Shown: in pieces, positions 51,434-54,116 of the stretch
How the letters are laid out: every line of letters begins with the position of its first letter
Numbering within the stretch: position 1 is the stretch's first letter
Assembly (NCBI GenBank): GCA_019137195.1
Contig: JAGVSR010000132.1
Location: 1-54,116, forward strand
Source of the DNA: Alphaproteobacteria bacterium
GTDB lineage: Bacteria; Pseudomonadota; Alphaproteobacteria; Rhizobiales; Hyphomicrobiaceae
Direction of reading: 5' to 3'
DNA length: 54,116 nt
Notes under the pieces: model-generated
Database searches by the model: none
What the model saw: the letters and a program-made list of their open reading frames with translations, nothing else
What the model was told of the DNA's origin: nothing
Translations under genes and position numbers: made by a program

Positions 51434-52906
51434 ATGGCCGTGACGCGACTGCAATGGGTGTCGCTTCCGCTCGAGCCGCGCCGCCTCTCGGCGCCGCAGG
51501 GGCATCGGCTCACGCTTGCCGGCCGCGGGCCTACGGGCCCCATCGACACCACCACGGCCACGGCGCTGGCGGCCGAGATCGCAGAGCGCGAGTTGGCCGA
51601 CACGGCGCTCGAGCAGGCGCTAGCCGGCAAGGCCGCGGCGAGCCACGATCACAACGGCGTCTACGATCCTGCCGGGACGGCCGCCGCTCTCACCGCTGCC
51701 GAGGCCGAGGCGCGAGAGGCGGCCGACGCGGGGCTTGAGCAGGCGCTCGACGGCAAGGCGCCGACGGGCCACGGGCACAGCGTCGGAGACGTGACAGGGC
51801 TTCAGACCGCGCTCGACGGCAAACAGGCGGCGCTCGGCTACACGCCGGAAAACTCCGCGAACCGCAACGCGGCCAACGGATACGCTGGTCTGGACGGCTC
51901 CGGCAAGGTGCCGTCGACCCTGCTGCCGGCCTACGTCGACGATGTACTAGAATCTGACAATTTCGCTTCCCTGCCGGTGACGGGCGAGACGGGCAAAATC
52001 TACGTCACGCTCGACGACAACAAGAGCTGGCGCTGGGGCGGCTCGGCCTACGCGGAGATTTCCGCGTCCCCGGGCTCGACCGATGCAGTCGCCGAAGGCG
52101 TGACCAACCTCTACTTCACCGCCGCCCGGGTGCGTGCGGCGCTCCTCACCGGGCTCGCCGCCGGTGCCAATGCGGCCATCGCCGCCACCGACACGCTGCT
52201 CACGGCCCTCGCCAACCTGCAGGCCCAGATCGCCGCCAAACAAAACGCGCTGGGCTATACCGCGGAGAACGCTGCCAACCGGGCTGCGGCCAATGGATAC
52301 GCCCCACTCGGGGCTGACAGCCGTCTGCCGGTCGCCAACGCCCCGCTTATCAATATGCCGTTGCCCTATCTGCTACAGCCATTCTCAACTCTAAAGGGGG
52401 CGGCAAACGTCAACGCGACAGGCGCCGCGGCGCTGATGGTGGTAGGCCGCCTCTACTTCGCGCGGCTGGTTCTGTCCGCGCCAATGATGCTCAGCGAGTT
52501 GGGACTACGGGTGTCAACGGCCGGCGCGGCGGGCACCAAGGCGCGACTTGGCATCTACCACGCTCAGGCGGACGGGCTCCCCGGAGCGCTGCTCGTGGAC
52601 GCTGGAGAGGTGCCGACCGACAGCATCGCCTATGTCTCGGTCACCATCAACGAGACGCTGGCGGCTGGCACGGTCTACTGGCTCGTCGCAATATTCGACG
52701 GGACGCCGACCGTAGCGGGGTTCAACAACCACGCGAGCCAGGGCCCGTTCCTGGGCTTCGACGCTGCCAGCACCTCCAACATCGGTCGCGTCGGGTTCTA
52801 CCGGGTCAGAACCTACGGCGCTCTCGACGCCAGTGAGGCCGGAAATTCCGCGAGCTACACAGCTACAGCAGTCGCGATGCCGCTCGTCTATTTCGATGTC
52901 CCGTGA
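51434..52906 (+). CDS. tail fibre / receptor-binding protein 2
   Basis: 490 aa, ATG at 51434. N-terminal ATALAAEIAERELADTALEQ coil, two related units (LDGKQAALGYTPENSANRNA, AAKQNALGYTAENAANRAAA) about 138 residues apart, then TLDDNKSWRWGGSAYAEISA and a C-terminal jelly-roll-like part. Coil plus repeats suggest a trimeric fibre. It is a second fibre besides that at 46864, beyond the lysis genes. Confidence 0.8.
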   Translation: MAVTRLQWVSLPLEPRRLSAPQGHRLTLAGRGPTGPIDTTTATALAAEIAERELADTALEQALAGKAAASHDHNGVYDPAGTAAALTAAEAEAREAADAGLEQALDGKAPTGHGHSVGDVTGLQTALDGKQAALGYTPENSANRNAANGYAGLDGSGKVPSTLLPAYVDDVLESDNFASLPVTGETGKIYVTLDDNKSWRWGGSAYAEISASPGSTDAVAEGVTNLYFTAARVRAALLTGLAAGANAAIAATDTLLTALANLQAQIAAKQNALGYTAENAANRAAANGYAPLGADSRLPVANAPLINMPLPYLLQPFSTLKGAANVNATGAAALMVVGRLYFARLVLSAPMMLSELGLRVSTAGAAGTKARLGIYHAQADGLPGALLVDAGEVPTDSIAYVSVTINETLAAGTVYWLVAIFDGTPTVAGFNNHASQGPFLGFDAASTSNIGRVGFYRVRTYGALDASEAGNSASYTATAVAMPLVYFDVP

Positions 52907-52920
52907 CAGGGGAGAGACCG

Positions 52921-53343
52921 ATGATTTTTCGCAAGTATGACGGGCAGGGAACTCTAATCTCCGAGGTCGATATCCCCGATCCGCCGCCGACAGAAGACGA
53001 TGTCATCGCCGAGCGCGAGCGGCGTCTCGCGCTCGGGTTCGTCTACAATTTCGGCGATGCGCGCGGTGTCCACCATATTGGCACCACCAAGGCCGATCTC
53101 GATGGCTGGGACGAGGTCGCCAAGGGCACGCAGGCTGCGATCAATCTCGGCGCGCCGTCGACGACGGTCGACATCGTGACAGATACCGGCCCGGTCACGG
53201 TCACTGCGCTCGAGTTTCAAATGATCATGGCGGCGGCAACTGCGGTTCGCCAGCCAATCTGGGCGGCGAGCTTCGCGTTGCAGGCAATGACGCCGATCCC
53301 GGGCGACTATGCCGACGACGCGCGCTGGCCAGCCACCGGCTAG
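52921..53343 (+). CDS. DUF4376-like tail accessory protein, 140 aa
   Basis: ATG at 52921 behind GGGGAGAGACCG. Residues 30-140 (ERERRLALGFVYNFGDARGV, HHIGTTKADLDGWDEVAKGT, EFQMIMAAATAVRQPIWAAS) match the DUF4376 pattern, usually encoded after tail fibre genes. Role perhaps in fibre assembly. A strong terminator follows. Confidence 0.7.
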   Translation: MIFRKYDGQGTLISEVDIPDPPPTEDDVIAERERRLALGFVYNFGDARGVHHIGTTKADLDGWDEVAKGTQAAINLGAPSTTVDIVTDTGPVTVTALEFQMIMAAATAVRQPIWAASFALQAMTPIPGDYADDARWPATG

Positions 53344-53423
53344 CGCCTCCCCTCCCGGCTGCCCCCGTGGCCGGCGAGCGCCGAGCTGCCGCGCCCCGCA
53401 CGCGACAGCTTATTGGCAGCAGA

Positions 53424-53465
53424 CCCCCGCCAGCGCGTCCCCGTCGCTGGCGGGGGCGGTTTTTT
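53424..53465 (+). terminator. strong intrinsic terminator of the rightward region
   Basis: 12-bp stem CCCCCGCCAGCG/CGCTGGCGGGGG with a 9-base loop, then CGGTTTTTTG. The best terminator in the window, ending late transcription. The convergent minus gene ends 21 bases on. Confidence 0.92.
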
Positions 53466-53485
53466 GTTTGTGGGGCCAGCCGGAA

Positions 53486-53710
53486 CTATCCTTCCGCTTT
53501 GGTCAATGCCTCTTGCGCCTCACGCAGCGCCCCGACAATTGCTTGCAGATTTCCTCGTGTCGGCCACTCTGGCGGCGTAATGATGGCAGTGTCATCGGTC
53601 GTTTCGAGGCCATCTCTCGATCTCTCGCGATCCTGATAAGCCAGCCAATGCTCAAAATATGCTGCGCAGCAGTCGAGCTTAAAGGCTAGGTCAGACGTAT
53701 GCACGCGCAT
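53486..53710 (-). CDS. unknown protein, 74 aa
   Basis: ATG at 53710 with GGAAGGATAGCCCGG upstream. A helical small protein: TSDLAFKLDCCAAYFEHWLA, YQDRERSRDGLETTDDTAII, ATVGALREAQEAL-like end. Two adjacent cysteines. It is on the minus strand after the late terminator, like a moron gene expressed on its own. No family recognised. Confidence 0.6.
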   Translation of the reverse strand: MRVHTSDLAFKLDCCAAYFEHWLAYQDRERSRDGLETTDDTAIITPPEWPTRGNLQAIVGALREAQEALTKAEG

Positions 53711-53726
53711 CCGGGCTATCCTTCCA

Positions 53727-54002
53727 TCAGTCCCGCCACTCGGCGGGATCGTAAAAATCGTCCGGCTCGGACACGTGATTGCAGGCGATCCATTCGTCCA
53801 ACTCGGACAGTTCCTCATCGGTGAGCTTCACGTCCTCGCTGGTCTCGCTGAACGCTGCCACTATTTCGACCTCGCACGCGTCCCCGCCTTCGGCTCCGTG
53901 CATCGGGCTGTACGTCGGCTCGGAACCCTCCTTGAAGGTGTACTCGACAGTGACGACGGAGCCGTCCTTGCGAGTGTAGTCGTGATGATGTGTCCGCGCC
54001 AC
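53727..54002 (-). CDS. unknown acidic protein, 91 aa
   Basis: GTG at 54002 with GAGGCTCCA upstream. Starts with a His-rich basic piece (ARTHHHDYTRKDGSVVTVEY), then FKEGSEPTYSPMHGAEGGDA and a very acidic C terminus (SEDVKLTDEELSELDEWIAC). Sixteen bases before the 74-aa gene, so in one operon. Acidic small proteins can mimic DNA, but this is a guess. Confidence 0.6.
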   Translation of the reverse strand: MARTHHHDYTRKDGSVVTVEYTFKEGSEPTYSPMHGAEGGDACEVEIVAAFSETSEDVKLTDEELSELDEWIACNHVSEPDDFYDPAEWRD

Positions 54003-54013
54003 TGGAGCCTCGC

Positions 54014-54103
54014 TTACAACTTGCCGTCAGACTGTATTAAGCTCATTATGCCGCGCAGATCGTCGCGAATGCCGTTTATCTCTGCGCTCGCCCCGCCGCT
54101 CAT
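54014..54103 (-). CDS. possible 29-residue peptide at the right edge
   Basis: ATG at 54103 with AGGA very close. Reads SGGASAEINGIRDDLRGIMS and ends QSDGKL. It is 11 bases before the acidic gene and could be its leader. Weak evidence. Confidence 0.3.
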   Translation of the reverse strand: MSGGASAEINGIRDDLRGIMSLIQSDGKL

Positions 54104-54116
54104 TTCCTGACACAAG

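Noticed and set aside
1-54116. tRNA or rRNA genes, insertion sequences with transposase
   Set aside because: No cloverleaf, rRNA segment or transposase motif (DDE or tyrosine) was seen by reading both strands. A weak candidate could be missed without a search tool.

Overview
The window is a 54-kb stretch of a GC-rich temperate tailed phage or prophage. It has a HK97-type head module joined to a Mu-like contractile tail module. Both edges appear to cut through phage sequence: an HNH-nuclease reading frame runs off the left end, and no integrase or transposase is visible. The host is probably an alphaproteobacterium, perhaps of the Hyphomicrobiales. I infer this only from base composition, a GapR-like (DUF2312) protein, a gene-transfer-agent-type holin and a DUF3307 protein.

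Layout. 1-7060 (minus strand): a leftward early operon of tightly coupled genes, many overlapping by ATGA or GTGA. It starts with a RecE-like exonuclease and RecT, runs through small unknown genes, a C5 cytosine methyltransferase and a MarR-like regulator, and ends with a truncated HNH gene. 7061-8480: the lysogeny switch, with a CI-like repressor (minus), a membrane protein (plus) and two promoters that carry the same operator (TTTGCCAAAATGGCAAA type) between -35 and -10. 8477-21090 (mostly plus): the rightward early region. It holds a Cro-like gene, small unknown genes, a candidate structured RNA, a replication initiator with an iteron array inside its coding sequence (candidate origin), an MT-A70 methyltransferase, a GapR-like protein, a DUF3307 membrane protein and a DPPY methyltransferase. 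21162-23301: a membrane protein with a helix-turn-helix tail, plus a second divergent promoter/operator with a small HTH gene.

23566-39167: packaging, head and tail-tube genes (terminase small and large subunits, portal, MuF-like protein fused to a GNAT-like domain, prohead protease, major capsid protein, connectors, sheath, tube, and a tail chaperone with a -1 frameshift site). 39179-46852: tape measure, DNA-circularisation protein N, baseplate, PAAR tip, gp46/J/gp48. 46864-53343: two tail-fibre cassettes flanking a lysis cassette (holin, GH24 endolysin, spanin-like protein, small membrane genes, two of which look frameshifted). The long rightward region ends at a strong intrinsic terminator (53424-53465). 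Three small minus-strand genes close the window.

The most striking feature is a dispersed family of palindromic elements of about 50 bp, here called PE1, with 20 copies seen. Each is a nested hairpin whose inner and outer stems differ between copies but stay paired. Ten copies lie inside genes, and all seven sense-orientation and all three antisense-orientation copies use one reading frame per orientation, so they act as in-frame peptide insertions. This recalls Rickettsia palindromic elements, but the sequence is different. Other palindrome families (PE2, PE3, PE4) are also present.
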